From assembly GCF_900215535.1 (NCBI RefSeq), contig NZ_OCND01000004.1, positions 1-64,000 on the forward strand: a stretch of DNA of 64,000 nt, written 5' to 3'. A program made the translations under genes and the position numbers. Under the pieces are notes generated by a model that did not search any database, had not been told where the DNA came from, and was given only the letters and a program-made list of their open reading frames with translations. The DNA comes from Pseudoxanthomonas wuyuanensis (GTDB taxonomy: Bacteria; Pseudomonadota; Gammaproteobacteria; Xanthomonadales; Xanthomonadaceae). Shown in pieces: positions 18,538 to 28,842 of the stretch (position 1 is the first letter of the stretch; every line of letters starts with the position of its first letter).

Positions 18538-19083
18538 ATGCGCGGACGCGACCCTGAAACCGGAGAATTCCTAGGACCCAGCCGTACCCGGCAACGGCAG
18601 GAAGCGCTGGAAGTGCGCAGCCTGGCCGAGCAACTGGTAGCGCTGCCGCCGGCGCAACTGGCGCGGCTGCCGGTCCCGGACGAACTGATGCAGCATATCC
18701 GCGATACGCAGAAGGTCACCTCGCATATCGCGCACAAGCGCCAGCTGCAGTTCCTGGCCAAGCAGATGCGCCGGGAAGACGAGCAGACGCTGGAAGCCAT
18801 TCGCGATGCGCTGGACGAAGGCGGCGAAGCCGCCAAGCGCGAGGCGGCGACCCTGCACCGTACCGAGCAATGGCGCGAGCGCCTGCTGGCCGGCGGCGAT
18901 GCCGCGCTGGGCGAACTGCTGGACGAATACCCGCAGGCCGACCGCCAGCACCTGCGCCAGCTGATCCGCAATGCCGGCGAAGAACGGCTGAAGAACAAAC
19001 CCCCGCATGCGTTTCGCGAGCTGTTCCGCGAGCTGCGCGAGCTGCTCCTTGCGGAGCCGCCGGGAATGGAGAATGGAGAATAG
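18538..19083 (+). CDS. darP: Ribosome-associated protein DarP (YjgA, DUF615)
   Basis: A late 50S-associated factor that helps assembly of the peptidyl transferase centre. The protein has 181 residues. Conserved [20 protein letters not shown], then [33 protein letters not shown] and a C-terminal [11 protein letters not shown]...[13 protein letters not shown]. It lies next to pmbA in E. coli too. Its last residues, PPGMENGE, and its TAG stop are read from the left arm of a GGGAATGG-type repeat at 19063, so the original C-terminus seems to have been replaced by repeat sequence. Confidence 0.93.
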   Translation: MRGRDPETGEFLGPSRTRQRQEALEVRSLAEQLVALPPAQLARLPVPDELMQHIRDTQKVTSHIAHKRQLQFLAKQMRREDEQTLEAIRDALDEGGEAAKREAATLHRTEQWRERLLAGGDAALGELLDEYPQADRQHLRQLIRNAGEERLKNKPPHAFRELFRELRELLLAEPPGMENGE

Positions 19084-19145
19084 GGAATCGTCAGGCCCCC
19101 ATTTCCGGCCTTTGCCATTCTCCATTCCCGATTCCCTATTCCCGG
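19063..19145. repeat. GGGAATGG/GGGAATC inverted repeat, darP-tldD junction
   Basis: Left arm GGGAATGGAGAATGGAGAAT (19064-19083) continuing AGGGAATCG; right arm CATTCTCCATTCCCGATTCC (19117-19136) and CTATTCCC. It lies between convergent darP and tldD, and includes the last eight codons of darP; it ends four bases before the tldD stop. It could form a transcript-ending hairpin for both genes. Confidence 0.75.
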
Positions 19146-19148
19146 CCG

Positions 19149-20594
19149 TCAAGCCTTGGTCCCGCCCACCGTCAGCCCCTCGATCAGCAGCGACGGCTGG
19201 CCGACGCCCACCGGCACGCTCTGACCGTCCTTGCCGCAGACGCCGACGCCCTGGTCCAGCGCCAGGTCGTGGCCGATCATCTTCACCTTCTGCATGGTCT
19301 CCGGCCCGTTGCCGATCAGCGTCGCGCCCTTGACCGGGGCGGTGACTTTGCCGTCTTCGATCAGATAGGCCTCGGTGGCCGAGAACACGTACTTGCCGCT
19401 GGTGATGTCGACCTGGCCGCCGCCGAAATTGACCGCATACAAGCCCTTCTTGACCGAACGGATCATCTCTTCCGGATCGTGCTGGCCGGCCAGCATGTAG
19501 GTATTGGTCATGCGCGGCATCGGCAGGTGCGCGAACGACTCGCGGCGGCCGTTGCCGGTGGGCGCCATGCCCATCAGCCGCGCATTGAGCGTGTCCTGCA
19601 TGTAGCCGACCAGCATGCCGTCTTCGATCAGCGTGGTGCAGTTGCTCGGCGTGCCTTCGTCGTCGATGTTGAGCGAGCCGCGCCGGCCCGGCAGGGTGCC
19701 GTCGTCGACGATGGTGACGCCGGGCGAAGCCACCCGCTGGCCCATGCGGCCGGCGTAGGTGCTGGTGCCCTTGCGGTTGAAATCGCCTTCCAGGCCGTGG
19801 CCGACCGCTTCGTGCAGCAGCACGCCCGGCCAGCCGGAACCCAGCACCACCGGCATCACCCCGGCCGGCGCATCCACCGCGTCCAGGTTGACCAGCGCCT
19901 GGCGCAGCGCTTCGCGCGCCAGCTCCTCGGGTTTGCCGTCGGCGAACAGATGGGTGTACGAATAACGCCCGCCCATGCCGGCGTAGCCGGATTCGCGGCG
20001 GCCATTCTGTTCGACGATGACCTGCACGTTGAGCCGCACCAATGGACGCACGTCGGCCGCCAGCACGCCGTCGCTGCGCGCAATCAGCACCGTATCCAGG
20101 CCGCCGGACAGGCTGACCGTCACCTGCTGCACGCGCGGGTCGGCCGCGCGCAGGAACCGGTCGACGGCGCGCAGCGCCGCCACCTTGGCATCGTTGCCCA
20201 TCGCGTCGATGGGATCATCGCCGCTGTACAGCTCACGGCCGCCGCCGCGCACCAGCGCATGCGGCTTGTGCGTGGAGCCATCGCGGGCAATCGCGCGCGC
20301 GGACTGCGCCGCCCCCAGCAAGGCCTGCGCGTTGATGTCGTCCGAGTACGCGAAACCGGTCTTCTCGCCCGAAATCGCACGCACGCCAACCCCTTGCTCG
20401 ATCGAATGCGCGCCATCCTTGACGATACCGTCCTCGACCGTCCAGCTCTCGCGGCGCGTGTGCTGGAAATAGAGATCGCCAAAATCGATGCCCGGCCCAA
20501 GCAGGGCGCCAAACGTGCGGTCCAGGCCGCTCTGATCCAGACCGGCGGGCAACAGCAGACGGGTTTCGGCAAGGGCCAGGGATGAAGAAGTCAT
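19149..20594 (-). CDS. tldD: Metalloprotease TldD
   Basis: Catalytic, zinc-bearing half of the TldD/PmbA protease. The protein has 481 residues, exactly the E. coli length, from ATG 20594 with AAGGAA five bases upstream. The zinc motif [11 protein letters not shown] is near residue 265. Other conserved parts are SYTHLFADG..., [25 protein letters not shown] and the C-terminal [13 protein letters not shown]. It is the last gene of the maf-rng-yhdP-tldD unit, the same order as in E. coli. Confidence 0.97.
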   Translation of the reverse strand: MTSSSLALAETRLLLPAGLDQSGLDRTFGALLGPGIDFGDLYFQHTRRESWTVEDGIVKDGAHSIEQGVGVRAISGEKTGFAYSDDINAQALLGAAQSARAIARDGSTHKPHALVRGGGRELYSGDDPIDAMGNDAKVAALRAVDRFLRAADPRVQQVTVSLSGGLDTVLIARSDGVLAADVRPLVRLNVQVIVEQNGRRESGYAGMGGRYSYTHLFADGKPEELAREALRQALVNLDAVDAPAGVMPVVLGSGWPGVLLHEAVGHGLEGDFNRKGTSTYAGRMGQRVASPGVTIVDDGTLPGRRGSLNIDDEGTPSNCTTLIEDGMLVGYMQDTLNARLMGMAPTGNGRRESFAHLPMPRMTNTYMLAGQHDPEEMIRSVKKGLYAVNFGGGQVDITSGKYVFSATEAYLIEDGKVTAPVKGATLIGNGPETMQKVKMIGHDLALDQGVGVCGKDGQSVPVGVGQPSLLIEGLTVGGTKA

Positions 20595-20680
20595 GAGTTC
20601 CTTGATTGGGTCGTACAACGGCAAAGACAAGCCGACGGCGCGGCGGCACAGCAGGGTCGAATCTCGGCGCAGGCGGTCGC

Positions 20681-23600
20681 TCAGGGCGCGCCGGCATGGT
20701 CGGTGCGGCTTGCCTGCGCCGCCCGCGACTGCTCGCGTCCCACCACTTCCACCTTCGGGTCCTTCCAGGGGCCGGTGACACGGTAGGTCTTGGCACCCAT
20801 CTCGCCCAACGGCTTCCTGAGGACAGCATTGGCCACCGCGCCGACCGCCGCCCCCAGCGGACCGCCGGCGACCGCACCGACGGCAGTCAGCACGTTGGCC
20901 GATTTGGGCACGACCTCGATGGTCTGATCGAAGCGTTCGGCACGCAGGTCGGTATCGCCGCGGATGCGGATCTCGGCGGACGGGCCATCAATCACCAGAT
21001 CCTGGCTGCTGGCCAGGCCGCCATTCAGATTTATCTTGCCTTCGACCCGGTTGAACGCAAAGCCCTTGGCGAAGAAATCGCTGAAATCCAGCATCAACCG
21101 TCGCCGTACCTCGGCCACGCTGAGCAGGCCCAGCACCCGGCCGGCGCCCGGTTCGACTTCCAGCAGGTGGCCATCGCGCGCGGCAATCCCGACGCTGCCC
21201 TCCAGCGCGCTCAACCGGAATGCGCCCGGGCCGCCGGCCCAGGCCAGCTCGAACGTCGCCTGGCCATGCCCGCCGCCGACGCGGTCGCGATAGCCCAGGT
21301 CATTCATCAGCGCGCCGAAATCCTGGCTGTCGATGGTGGCCGCCAGCTGCGTCCTGGCCACCGCGCCGCGACCGGTCCAACTGCCGGAGACGTCGATCCG
21401 CTGTTTGGGCGAACGCAACTGCAACTGCTCGATCTGCATGCCGGTGGCCAGCGCGCGCGTGCGCAGGCGCGCATTGCCCAAACGCGCGTCGCCGACCCGC
21501 AGGTCTTCCACCTCCAGCGACAACGCGGGAATGCTGGCCGGATCCAGTTCGTCGACCGGCGCCAATGCGGATGCCTCAGGCTCCGCGGTTGCCGCGCCGT
21601 TGCTGGCGTTGCGCCAATGCAGCCGCGACAGCTTGCCGGCGATAGGCTGCTGCGCAGCGTCCGGCACCAGCAGCGAACCGGCCAACGCAGGGCCGTCCAG
21701 GCTGACCGCCAGCGCGTTGCCGGCAGGCGCGAGTTGCAACCGGGTATCGGCAAACTCCGAACCGATCAGCAGCAGGCGGCTGGCGCTGACATCGACCCGG
21801 CGCAAGGCGGGCCCGCCGTCGCCGCTGCCGCCCTTGGCCAATGCGATCCACTCGGCCGCATCCAGCGTGTCGGTGTGTCCGGTGGCGATCAACCCCGACG
21901 CCGGCGGCGGCTCGCCTACGCTGGCGCTGCCCAGTACGACGCGAACCCCGGTCTGGTCGCCGTGGCTGCGCGCGCGCAACGCCAGCCGCTCGCCGAAAGC
22001 GACATCGATCTGGCCGCTGCCGACCGGCAACGGCGCGGTGACCGTGGTATTGAGCGGGACGGCGACTGGCTTGTTCAACGGCGCCGGCAGCGTCAACGCG
22101 GTTCCGACCAGCCCCGAGCGCAATCGCAAGCGGCTGGGAAGCGCGCTTGCAGCGCCCTGTTCGCGCGGAATCGCCACGCCGACGGTCCACTCCGACTGGC
22201 CGTGGACATACGGCTTGAGCCAGGCCAGTTCCGCTGCCCGGTCCAGCAACTCGTCGGCGTCCAGCATTGCGGCCAGATCCGCTTCGAATGCCTGTGCCGG
22301 ATCCTGCACGCCGTTGCCGGCCCGCAACGACAGCACACCGGGCCGCCCCTGGTGGATCACGGCCAAATCGTCGGCGACAAAACCGTCATCGTCATAGCGG
22401 GTCTTGCCGTGCATCTGGGTAAAGGCCACATCCCAGCGTTTCTCGGTCAGTTCGGCACCGGCCAGCTCCACCGTGCCGCCAAGTTGACGTTGGCTGCGGC
22501 TGTCGCGGTCCAGCGGTTGCAGCAGGTTGAACGTGGCCCGCGCCGGCCCCTTGGCCTGCAGGTTGTCCAGGGTTTCGCCGTAGCGCGCGCGCAGGGGACT
22601 CTGTTTCAGCAGGCCCAGGAAAGCGGACGCATCGGCGGCGGCGCTGGCGCTGATCTTCAGCTCGGCGCGCTTGAATTCGGCGATGCCAGCGTCGAAGCGG
22701 GCGATATCGACGCCGGCCAGCCGCCCCTGCCCGCCCAGGGTGAAGCCATTGCCGATGAAGGCGACATCGGCATCGACCTGCTCCAGCGCCGGCCAGTCGG
22801 GCTGGAACTTGAACTGGCCGTCATGGATCCGCGCCACCGCTTCGAAACGGCCGTTGTTGTCGACGAAAGGCCACTCGTCCAGATCCCCGGACACGATGGC
22901 GCGGCCGCCGCGCACCTGCCCGCCCTGCAGCGCTGCATCAAGCCAGTCGACCGCGGCCTTGGGCATGCTGTGGTGAATCCAGAATCCCTTTGCCGCCGGT
23001 ACCGGCGCGTCTTCCAGTTCTGCGGCCAGGTCGATCCAGGGCCGCGTGCCGTCGCCCTGGAACCACAGGCCACCGCGTACATGCGCACCGTAGTCCTTGC
23101 CGCGGATGTCCAGCGACGATGTGGCGATACGCCAACCGGCACCCTCGCGCCAGCCGACCAGCCTGCCGCGCAGATCGACGTCGTGCACCACCCCGAACCC
23201 GCTGGGCCAGTCGAAACGCAGTGGCGCCGCCGGATCCAGCTGCAGTTCGAAACCCTGGCCGTCGCCGTGGAACTCGCCGGCCAGCCCGCTCAATCCGGGG
23301 GCGTGGCCCACCGGCAGAAAACCCAGTCCGCTCAAACGGCCATGGCCCTGCATGGCGCCGCCGCGGGTACCGGCCAGCACCAGGTCCGATACCTGCGCAG
23401 TCGGCCGGGCCTGCGCCAGCCATTGCCGCAGATCCGGGTCGATACGGTCGCTGAGGCCCAACACCGAGAACAATGGTGCCGCGTCGATGCGGTCGGCCAG
23501 CAATGCGTACTGGCGGCCGCCGGCCAGCACCAGCCCGTCCAGCACCTGCACTGAAGGCGATCCGCCGATGCGCAGCGTGGGCGCATCGAAACGCCAGCCG

Positions 23601-24517
23601 CCGGACACCAGCCGCCAGCGCATGCGGCCTTCGATCCGGTCCAGTTGCAACCGCGGCGCCGGCGCGCCGGACAACGCGGCGGTACCCTCCAGTTCCACGT
23701 TGCGCAGGTGCGCCTCAATGGTCGCCAGCACCACCCGGTGCCGGCGCAGCTCCGCCCAGCCCTGCAGTTTCCCCTGCCCGCCTTCCAGGCTGACGCCGGC
23801 ATGGCGCAACAGCGAAGACCATACACCGGCATCGGCCGGCTCCAGCGCCAGGTAGGCGCGGCCGTCGCCGCTGCCGCGCTGGAAATCCAGCGCCGCCAGC
23901 AACGGCGCCTCGCCTTCGCGTATCCACGCGCGGGTGCCCGCACGGACGCGGTCGCCATCCACGCGCAGCCGCAGATCGATACGCGGCAATTCGATCTCTT
24001 CCGCCAGCGAAGACGCCACCACGCGCAACCGGCCGTCGATGACCTGCAGCTCGCCCAGGCCTTCCAGACTCTTCAGCGGATCGCCGCCAGCCTGCTGTCC
24101 AGGCAGCCCGCGCACCGACCAGCCGCCGCTGCCATCGCGCTGCAGCGTCAGCGACAGTCCGCGCAGGCGCAGCTCGGTGAATGAGCGCCCCGGCAGCAAC
24201 CCGGCATACATCGACACCAGCACTTCCGCCTGGCCGATCCGCACGCCGGCATCGCCCTCGCCAATCCGCAGACCATCCAGCTGCAGCAACGGACCGCGCC
24301 GCGTCCACTGGGTCTTGACGTGATCGAACGCCACCGGCCGCCCGGCGCGTTCGCTCAGCCACGCGGCCACGCGGTCCGGGTGGCGTTCGGCCAGCGGCAA
24401 TACCTGGCTGGCCACGCCCAGCACCAAGGCCATGCACACCAGCGCGATGGCGATGCCATAGGCAATGCCTCGGCGGGCAAGACGCAGACGGCGGTGCATG
24501 GGGGTGGGCATCAGCAT
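20681..24517 (-). CDS. yhdP: AsmA-like outer-membrane lipid transport protein YhdP
   Basis: A very large (1278 residues) inner-membrane-anchored periplasmic protein of the AsmA/TamB-type bridge family, thought to carry phospholipid to the outer membrane. It has an N-terminal membrane helix (about 15-38, [19 protein letters not shown]) and a long repetitive beta-rich body. The AsmA_2-type C-terminal region (about 1020-1230) holds [20 protein letters not shown] and [18 protein letters not shown]. It ends [13 protein letters not shown] and a short tail. Start at ATG 24517, with GGAG eight bases upstream; later in-frame ATGs exist. Confidence 0.93.
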   Translation of the reverse strand: MLMPTPMHRRLRLARRGIAYGIAIALVCMALVLGVASQVLPLAERHPDRVAAWLSERAGRPVAFDHVKTQWTRRGPLLQLDGLRIGEGDAGVRIGQAEVLVSMYAGLLPGRSFTELRLRGLSLTLQRDGSGGWSVRGLPGQQAGGDPLKSLEGLGELQVIDGRLRVVASSLAEEIELPRIDLRLRVDGDRVRAGTRAWIREGEAPLLAALDFQRGSGDGRAYLALEPADAGVWSSLLRHAGVSLEGGQGKLQGWAELRRHRVVLATIEAHLRNVELEGTAALSGAPAPRLQLDRIEGRMRWRLVSGGWRFDAPTLRIGGSPSVQVLDGLVLAGGRQYALLADRIDAAPLFSVLGLSDRIDPDLRQWLAQARPTAQVSDLVLAGTRGGAMQGHGRLSGLGFLPVGHAPGLSGLAGEFHGDGQGFELQLDPAAPLRFDWPSGFGVVHDVDLRGRLVGWREGAGWRIATSSLDIRGKDYGAHVRGGLWFQGDGTRPWIDLAAELEDAPVPAAKGFWIHHSMPKAAVDWLDAALQGGQVRGGRAIVSGDLDEWPFVDNNGRFEAVARIHDGQFKFQPDWPALEQVDADVAFIGNGFTLGGQGRLAGVDIARFDAGIAEFKRAELKISASAAADASAFLGLLKQSPLRARYGETLDNLQAKGPARATFNLLQPLDRDSRSQRQLGGTVELAGAELTEKRWDVAFTQMHGKTRYDDDGFVADDLAVIHQGRPGVLSLRAGNGVQDPAQAFEADLAAMLDADELLDRAAELAWLKPYVHGQSEWTVGVAIPREQGAASALPSRLRLRSGLVGTALTLPAPLNKPVAVPLNTTVTAPLPVGSGQIDVAFGERLALRARSHGDQTGVRVVLGSASVGEPPPASGLIATGHTDTLDAAEWIALAKGGSGDGGPALRRVDVSASRLLLIGSEFADTRLQLAPAGNALAVSLDGPALAGSLLVPDAAQQPIAGKLSRLHWRNASNGAATAEPEASALAPVDELDPASIPALSLEVEDLRVGDARLGNARLRTRALATGMQIEQLQLRSPKQRIDVSGSWTGRGAVARTQLAATIDSQDFGALMNDLGYRDRVGGGHGQATFELAWAGGPGAFRLSALEGSVGIAARDGHLLEVEPGAGRVLGLLSVAEVRRRLMLDFSDFFAKGFAFNRVEGKINLNGGLASSQDLVIDGPSAEIRIRGDTDLRAERFDQTIEVVPKSANVLTAVGAVAGGPLGAAVGAVANAVLRKPLGEMGAKTYRVTGPWKDPKVEVVGREQSRAAQASRTDHAGAP

Positions 24518-24531
24518 CGCGCTCCGCGTGC

Positions 24532-24664
24532 TGCCGGGAATGGGGAAGACCAGCCGTTCGGCTGTTGAAAACGGGGAATCGGGAATCGGGAAAACAAAGG
24601 CAACAGCCGGGGCATCGATGTTTCGCTTCTACGATTCCCGATTCCCCACTCCCGATTCCCGGCG
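24532..24664. repeat. GGGAATCGGGAATC inverted repeat between rng and yhdP
   Basis: Left arm GGGGAATCGGGAATCGGG (24574-24591), preceded by GGGAATGGGG (24537-24546). Right arm CGATTCCCGATTCCC (24633-24647) and CGATTCCC. It lies inside the maf-rng-yhdP-tldD transcription unit, ending at the rng stop codon, and would fold into a strong hairpin in the message. Confidence 0.75.
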
Positions 24665-26152
24665 TTAGAGCAGCACGACATCGAACTGCTCCTGCAGGTA
24701 CTGGTCGTCGGCCTGGAACCGGATCGACTTGCCCAGGAATTCCTCCAGCTCGGCCACCGCCGCCGATTCCTCATCGGTGATCCGGCCCACGACCTTGGAC
24801 GAGGCGATCACCAGCAGGCGCGCGGCCTCGAACTGGCGCACCGCGCGGGTGATTTCGCGGAAGATTTCGTAGGTCACCGTCTCGGCGGTCTTGATGCTGC
24901 CGCGCCCGCCGCATTCCGGACACGGCTCGGACAACTGCCGCTCCAGGCTCTCGACCGTACGCTTGCGGGTCATCTCCACCAGGCCCAGCGGCGAGAATTC
25001 GTACACCGTGGTCTTGGCGTGATCCTTGGCCAGCGCCTTTTCCAGCGTACGCAGCACCTGGCGGCGGTGCTCGGCATCGTCCATGTCGATGAAGTCGATG
25101 ATGATGATGCCGCCCAGGTTGCGCAGGCGCAGCTGGCGCGCCACCGACTGCGCCGCTTCCAGGTTGGTGCGGTAGACGGTTTCCTCCAGATTGCGCTGGC
25201 CCAGGAACGAACCGGTGTTGACGTCGATGGTCGTCATCGCCTCGGTCTGGTCGATCACCAGGTAGCCGCCGGATTTCAGCGGCACCTGCTTGTCCAGCGC
25301 ACGGCCGATTTCGTCTTCGACGCCGTACAGATCGAAGATGGGCCGGTCGCCGGTGTACAGCTCGATGCGTTCGGCCAGCACCGGCATGTACTTGGCCACG
25401 AACGCCTGCAGCCGCTCGTAGGTCTCGCGCGAATCGACCTTGACCTTTTCCACGTCCTTGCGGATCAGATCGCGCACCGCGCGCAGCGGCAGGCTCAGGT
25501 CTTCGTACAGGACGCTGCAGGTGGCCGATTCGCGGCCGCGCTTCTCGACGATGTTCCAGACCCGCGACAGGTAGGCCAGGTCCTCGGCCAGCGCCTCGGC
25601 CGGCTGGCCCTCGGCATTGGTACGGATGATGTAGCCGTGGCCGCCATGCTGGGCCGACAGCTCGGTCACCAGCGACTTGAGCCGCAGGCGTTCGGCTTCG
25701 TCCTCGATCCGCGCCGACACCCCGACCACCCGGGACTGCGGCAGCAGCACCAGGTAGCGCGAGGGAATGCTGATCTGGGTGGTCAGGCGCGCGCCCTTGC
25801 TGCCGATGGGATCCTTGACCACCTGCACCACGATGTCCTGGCCATCGCGCAGCAGATCCATGATCGGCACCGCGGGCGGCACCGGCAGCGGCGGGTCTTC
25901 GGTGTCGCCGTTGGCCACCGGCGCAGGACGCACGATGTCGTTGGCATGCAGGAATGCCGCGCGCTCCAGCCCGACTTCGACAAAGGCGGCCTGCATGCCA
26001 GGCATCACCCGCTGCACCTTGCCCTTGTAGATGTTGCCGACCACGCCGCGGCGCCAGCCGCGTTCGATGTGCAGCTCCTGCAGCATGCCGTTTTCGATGA
26101 CCGCCACACGGGTTTCGCGCGGGGTGACGTTGACCAGGATTTCTTCCGACAT
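24665..26152 (-). CDS. rng: Ribonuclease G
   Basis: Endoribonuclease of the RNase E/G family that matures the 5' end of 16S rRNA and trims mRNAs. The protein has 495 residues (E. coli 489). N-terminal MSEEILVNVTPRETRVAVIE, an S1 domain about 35-130, the catalytic metal-binding segment GGIIIIDFIDMDD (about 304-316), and the zinc-link CPECGGRG (about 405-412). It has no long C-terminal scaffold, so it is RNase G rather than E. Start at ATG 26152, eight bases after the maf stop; the open frame upstream overlaps maf and is not used. Confidence 0.97.
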   Translation of the reverse strand: MSEEILVNVTPRETRVAVIENGMLQELHIERGWRRGVVGNIYKGKVQRVMPGMQAAFVEVGLERAAFLHANDIVRPAPVANGDTEDPPLPVPPAVPIMDLLRDGQDIVVQVVKDPIGSKGARLTTQISIPSRYLVLLPQSRVVGVSARIEDEAERLRLKSLVTELSAQHGGHGYIIRTNAEGQPAEALAEDLAYLSRVWNIVEKRGRESATCSVLYEDLSLPLRAVRDLIRKDVEKVKVDSRETYERLQAFVAKYMPVLAERIELYTGDRPIFDLYGVEDEIGRALDKQVPLKSGGYLVIDQTEAMTTIDVNTGSFLGQRNLEETVYRTNLEAAQSVARQLRLRNLGGIIIIDFIDMDDAEHRRQVLRTLEKALAKDHAKTTVYEFSPLGLVEMTRKRTVESLERQLSEPCPECGGRGSIKTAETVTYEIFREITRAVRQFEAARLLVIASSKVVGRITDEESAAVAELEEFLGKSIRFQADDQYLQEQFDVVLL

Positions 26153-26159
26153 AAGCGCG

Positions 26160-26822
26160 TCAAACGTCCGAGGGGGCCGAACTGGAAACCGCACGCGGGC
26201 CGGGCCCGCCTGCGCTGGCTGCGGCACTGGCCGCAAACGCCGGGGGCGGCGCGCTGACATCGATGCCGAATTCGCGCAGCAGGCGCGATGTCTCGTACAG
26301 CGGCAGCCCCATCACCCCGGAAAAACTGCCGTTCAAGCGGCTGACGAAACGCTCCGCATGGCCCTGGATGCCGTAGGCGCCGGCCTTGCCCATCGCCTCA
26401 CCGGTGGCCAGGTAGGCCGCGATATCGGTTTCGGACAGCTCGGCGAAGGTGACCTCCGATTCGGACACCGCCTGCGCCTCGCGGCCCGCGCTGACCAGCG
26501 ACACCGCCGAAACGACCCGGTGGCTGCGCCCGGACAGGCTGCGCAACATGGCCGCGGCGCCGGCCTCGTCGGCCGGCTTGCCATAGACGCGATCATCCAG
26601 GATGACTTCGGTATCGGCGCCCAGCACCACCGCGCCGGGCGTGGCCAGCACGGTCAGCAGGCCGGCGCCGGCCTTTTCGCGGGCGACCCGGCGCACGTAT
26701 TCTTCGGCCGGCTCCCCCGGCTGGCGCTGTTCCGGAATATCGAGATCGAGCAGGCCGAAACGCAGCCCCAGACGGGTCAGCAGTTCGGCGCGGCGGGGGG
26801 ATTTGGAGGCCAGATAAAGCAT
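26160..26822 (-). CDS. maf: Maf-type dTTP/UTP pyrophosphatase
   Basis: Hydrolyses non-canonical or excess nucleotides (dTTP, UTP and modified forms) to monophosphates. The protein has 220 residues, the extra length being an Ala/Pro/Ser-rich tail after about 195. [14 protein letters not shown] near the start is the YhdE-type signature; [16 protein letters not shown] and [26 protein letters not shown] follow (quoted in parts: [11 protein letters not shown] and [11 protein letters not shown]). Start at ATG 26822; an in-frame GTG eight codons upstream (26846) lacks support. First gene of maf-rng-yhdP-tldD. Confidence 0.93.
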   Translation of the reverse strand: MLYLASKSPRRAELLTRLGLRFGLLDLDIPEQRQPGEPAEEYVRRVAREKAGAGLLTVLATPGAVVLGADTEVILDDRVYGKPADEAGAAAMLRSLSGRSHRVVSAVSLVSAGREAQAVSESEVTFAELSETDIAAYLATGEAMGKAGAYGIQGHAERFVSRLNGSFSGVMGLPLYETSRLLREFGIDVSAPPPAFAASAAASAGGPGPRAVSSSAPSDV

Positions 26823-26954
26823 CCGCGCAAGAATAACCCGTGACACCTGACTGAACGGCTGTTGTTTCCGATGACGATGCGATAACCCCGGACAGGGTCA
26901 CAGCGCGTTCATCCTGTCCTGACCAACCTGCTTCCACCTTCAAGGAGAACCCGA

Positions 26955-27695
26955 ATGCGTACCCATTCCATCCGCCCGCTGTTGCTTGCCCTGTCCCTTG
27001 CCCTAGGAGCCGTGACCATGACCGCCCATGCCCAGGCCATTCCCGGCTATGCCGTCGCCACCGATGGCACCTTGCTGAACGTTTCGGCGCAGGCGGAAGC
27101 CTCGCGGATGCCGGATGTAGCGACCATTTCCGCCGGCGTGGTGACCCAGGCGGTGGACGGCAATGCCGCCATGCGCCAGAACGCCGAGCAGATGGCCAAG
27201 GTGGTCGCCGCCATCAAGGCCGCCGGCATCGCCGACAAGGATGTGCAGACCAGCGGCATCAATCTGAATCCGCAGTACCGCTACGCCGAGAACGAGGCGC
27301 CGAAGATCACCGGCTACCAGGCCAGCAACACGGTCAGCCTGAAGGTGCGCGACATCGCCAACCTGGGCAAGGTGCTGGATGCGCTGGCGGCGGTGGGCGC
27401 CAATCAGATCAACGGCCCCAGCTTCCAGATCGACCAGCCCGATCCGGTCTATGACGAAGCCCGCCTGGCCGCACTGAAAAAGGCCCAGGCTCGCGCCGAG
27501 ACCTACGCCAAGGCGCTGGGCCTGCGCGTGCGCCGCATCGTCAGCATTTCCGAAGGCGGCGGCGGTGGCTTCCCGCCGGTGCCGATGGTGCAGATGCGCG
27601 CCGTGGCAATGGACAAGGCGGAGTCCACCTCGGTCTCGCCGGGCGAAACCACGCTGACCGTCAATCTGGATGTGGTGTTCGAACTGGGCAAGTAA
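26955..27695 (+). CDS. SIMPL domain periplasmic protein
   Basis: A 246-residue secreted protein with a signal peptide (about 1-26, cleavage after AHA) followed by a SIMPL domain (DUF541, about 38-243). Typical phrases are NVSAQAEASRMPDVATISAGV, DVQTSGINLNPQYRY and GYQASNTVSLKVRDI. The family includes E. coli YggE, linked to reduced oxidative stress, and Brucella BP26, which forms channel-like oligomers. The ribosome-binding site AAGGAG is seven bases before the ATG. It lies on plus between two minus-strand housekeeping blocks. Confidence 0.92.
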   Translation: MRTHSIRPLLLALSLALGAVTMTAHAQAIPGYAVATDGTLLNVSAQAEASRMPDVATISAGVVTQAVDGNAAMRQNAEQMAKVVAAIKAAGIADKDVQTSGINLNPQYRYAENEAPKITGYQASNTVSLKVRDIANLGKVLDALAAVGANQINGPSFQIDQPDPVYDEARLAALKKAQARAETYAKALGLRVRRIVSISEGGGGGFPPVPMVQMRAVAMDKAESTSVSPGETTLTVNLDVVFELGK

Positions 27696-27707
27696 GCGCC
27701 GGGAGTC

Positions 27708-27760
27708 GGGGACCGGGGACCGGGGACCGGGGACCGGGGACCGGGGACCGGGGACCGGGG
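27708..27760. repeat. Tandem 7-bp repeat (GGGGACC)
   Basis: Seven exact copies of GGGGACC followed by a partial GGGG. It lies 12 bases downstream of the SIMPL stop codon and 225 bases upstream of the TonB-like gene. The preceding GGGAGTC looks like one diverged unit. Arrays of this kind vary in copy number by replication slippage. Confidence 0.9.
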
Positions 27761-27985
27761 AAAGGCTCGGTCTCCGGCTCCCTCTTGTCAAACTGACTGG
27801 CGTCGAATCTCGACTGCCTTCTCCTTCTTGGAGAAGGTGCCCGAAGAGCCTGTCCGCTACTCCCCCGCCCCCCCTTGCCAACCCCCTCCGGCCGGGTGCA
27901 ATCTCGGGCTGCGGCGCAATGGAGTTGCAACCCCGCACTCCGCGGCCGTGCGTTGTTCCTTTCACAGTCCTGCTGGAGGTGGATC

Positions 27986-28654
27986 ATGGTTCGCGCACTA
28001 CCCTTCCGTTCGTCTTCCCGTCCCGACTTCGCCCGCATCCTGGCCATCGCCACCGCCATTGCGGTGCATGTGCTGGCGATGATGCTGTTGCTGATGCCGC
28101 TGGCCGGCCCGCAACCGGAAAGAATCACCGCCCCGAGCAAGATTCCGCCGTGGGTGATCCCGGTCGAACCCGTAAAGCCGCCCGATCCCCCCGAACTCGT
28201 CCAGCCGAAAAAACCGCTGCCGCCGCAACCAGTGGTCATCCAACGCGTCCAGCCGAAGGAAACACCGCAACCGCCCGTCATCGTCGATCAGGGGCACGTG
28301 CGCGCCATCGACATCCCCGCGGTGCAGAGCGAGGGTCCGGTGGGCGATGACGCGGTACCTGATGTCTCACCGATGTTGATGGGCGCACAGTTGCGCTACG
28401 CCAAGGCGCCATCGCCGCCCTACCCCATCGATGCCCTGCGCGTCGGCGCCCAGGGCACGGTGATGCTGAAGATCCTGGTCGATACCGACGGCACTCCTGT
28501 GGAGGTCAGCATTGAAACCAGCAGCGGCAACAAATCGCTGGATCGCCAGGCCCGCCAGCATGTGTTGAAGCACTGGCGCTTCGAGCCGGCAGTGCGCGAT
28601 GGCCGGCCGGTGCAGGCCTACGGTCTGGTGCCGATTGCCTTCACGCTGCAATAA
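27986..28654 (+). CDS. TonB family energy transducer-like protein
   Basis: A 222-residue protein. N-terminal cytoplasmic residues, one membrane helix (about 16-40, ILAIATAIAVHVLAMMLLLM), a Pro-rich periplasmic linker (about 48-100, with PPDPPELVQPKKPLPPQP), and a C-terminal TonB domain (about 140-222, YPIDALRVGAQGTVMLKILV ... HWRFEPAVRDGRPV). The domain order is that of TonB, which couples the proton-motive force to outer-membrane receptors. No exbB/exbD or receptor gene is nearby, so it must borrow them. GGAGG precedes the ATG. A clear terminator follows. Confidence 0.88.
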   Translation: MVRALPFRSSSRPDFARILAIATAIAVHVLAMMLLLMPLAGPQPERITAPSKIPPWVIPVEPVKPPDPPELVQPKKPLPPQPVVIQRVQPKETPQPPVIVDQGHVRAIDIPAVQSEGPVGDDAVPDVSPMLMGAQLRYAKAPSPPYPIDALRVGAQGTVMLKILVDTDGTPVEVSIETSSGNKSLDRQARQHVLKHWRFEPAVRDGRPVQAYGLVPIAFTLQ

Positions 28655-28676
28655 GCGCCGTTTCCTGCAAGACCAC

Positions 28677-28709
28677 GGAAGCCCGCCATTGGCGGGCTTC
28701 CGCTTTTTG
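28677..28709 (+). terminator. Rho-independent terminator after the TonB-like gene
   Basis: Stem GGAAGCCCGCCA / TGGCGGGCTTCC with almost no loop, followed by GCTTTTT. It sits 22 bases after the stop codon. Confidence 0.88.
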
Positions 28710-28711
28710 CC

Positions 28712-28838
28712 GTAGGGCGGGCCTCGGTCCGCCATTGCCATCTTTCGGACCGCCGCATCCACTATCGAAACCGCGCCACAGCGACCGGGATGGCGGCAGG
28801 ACGCGGCGGCGGGCCCAAGACCCGCCCTGCGCGGCGGT
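28712..28838. repeat. GTAGGGCGGGCC-type inverted repeat
   Basis: Left end CGTAGGGCGGGCCTCGGTCC (28712-28731) and right end GGCGGGCCCAAGACCCGCCC (28808-28827) are imperfect inverted copies. This is the common GTAGGGCGGGTCTTGACCCGCC style of intergenic repeat in the family. It sits between the TonB-like gene terminator and the end of rlmH. Confidence 0.55.
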
Positions 28839-28842
28839 TCGC

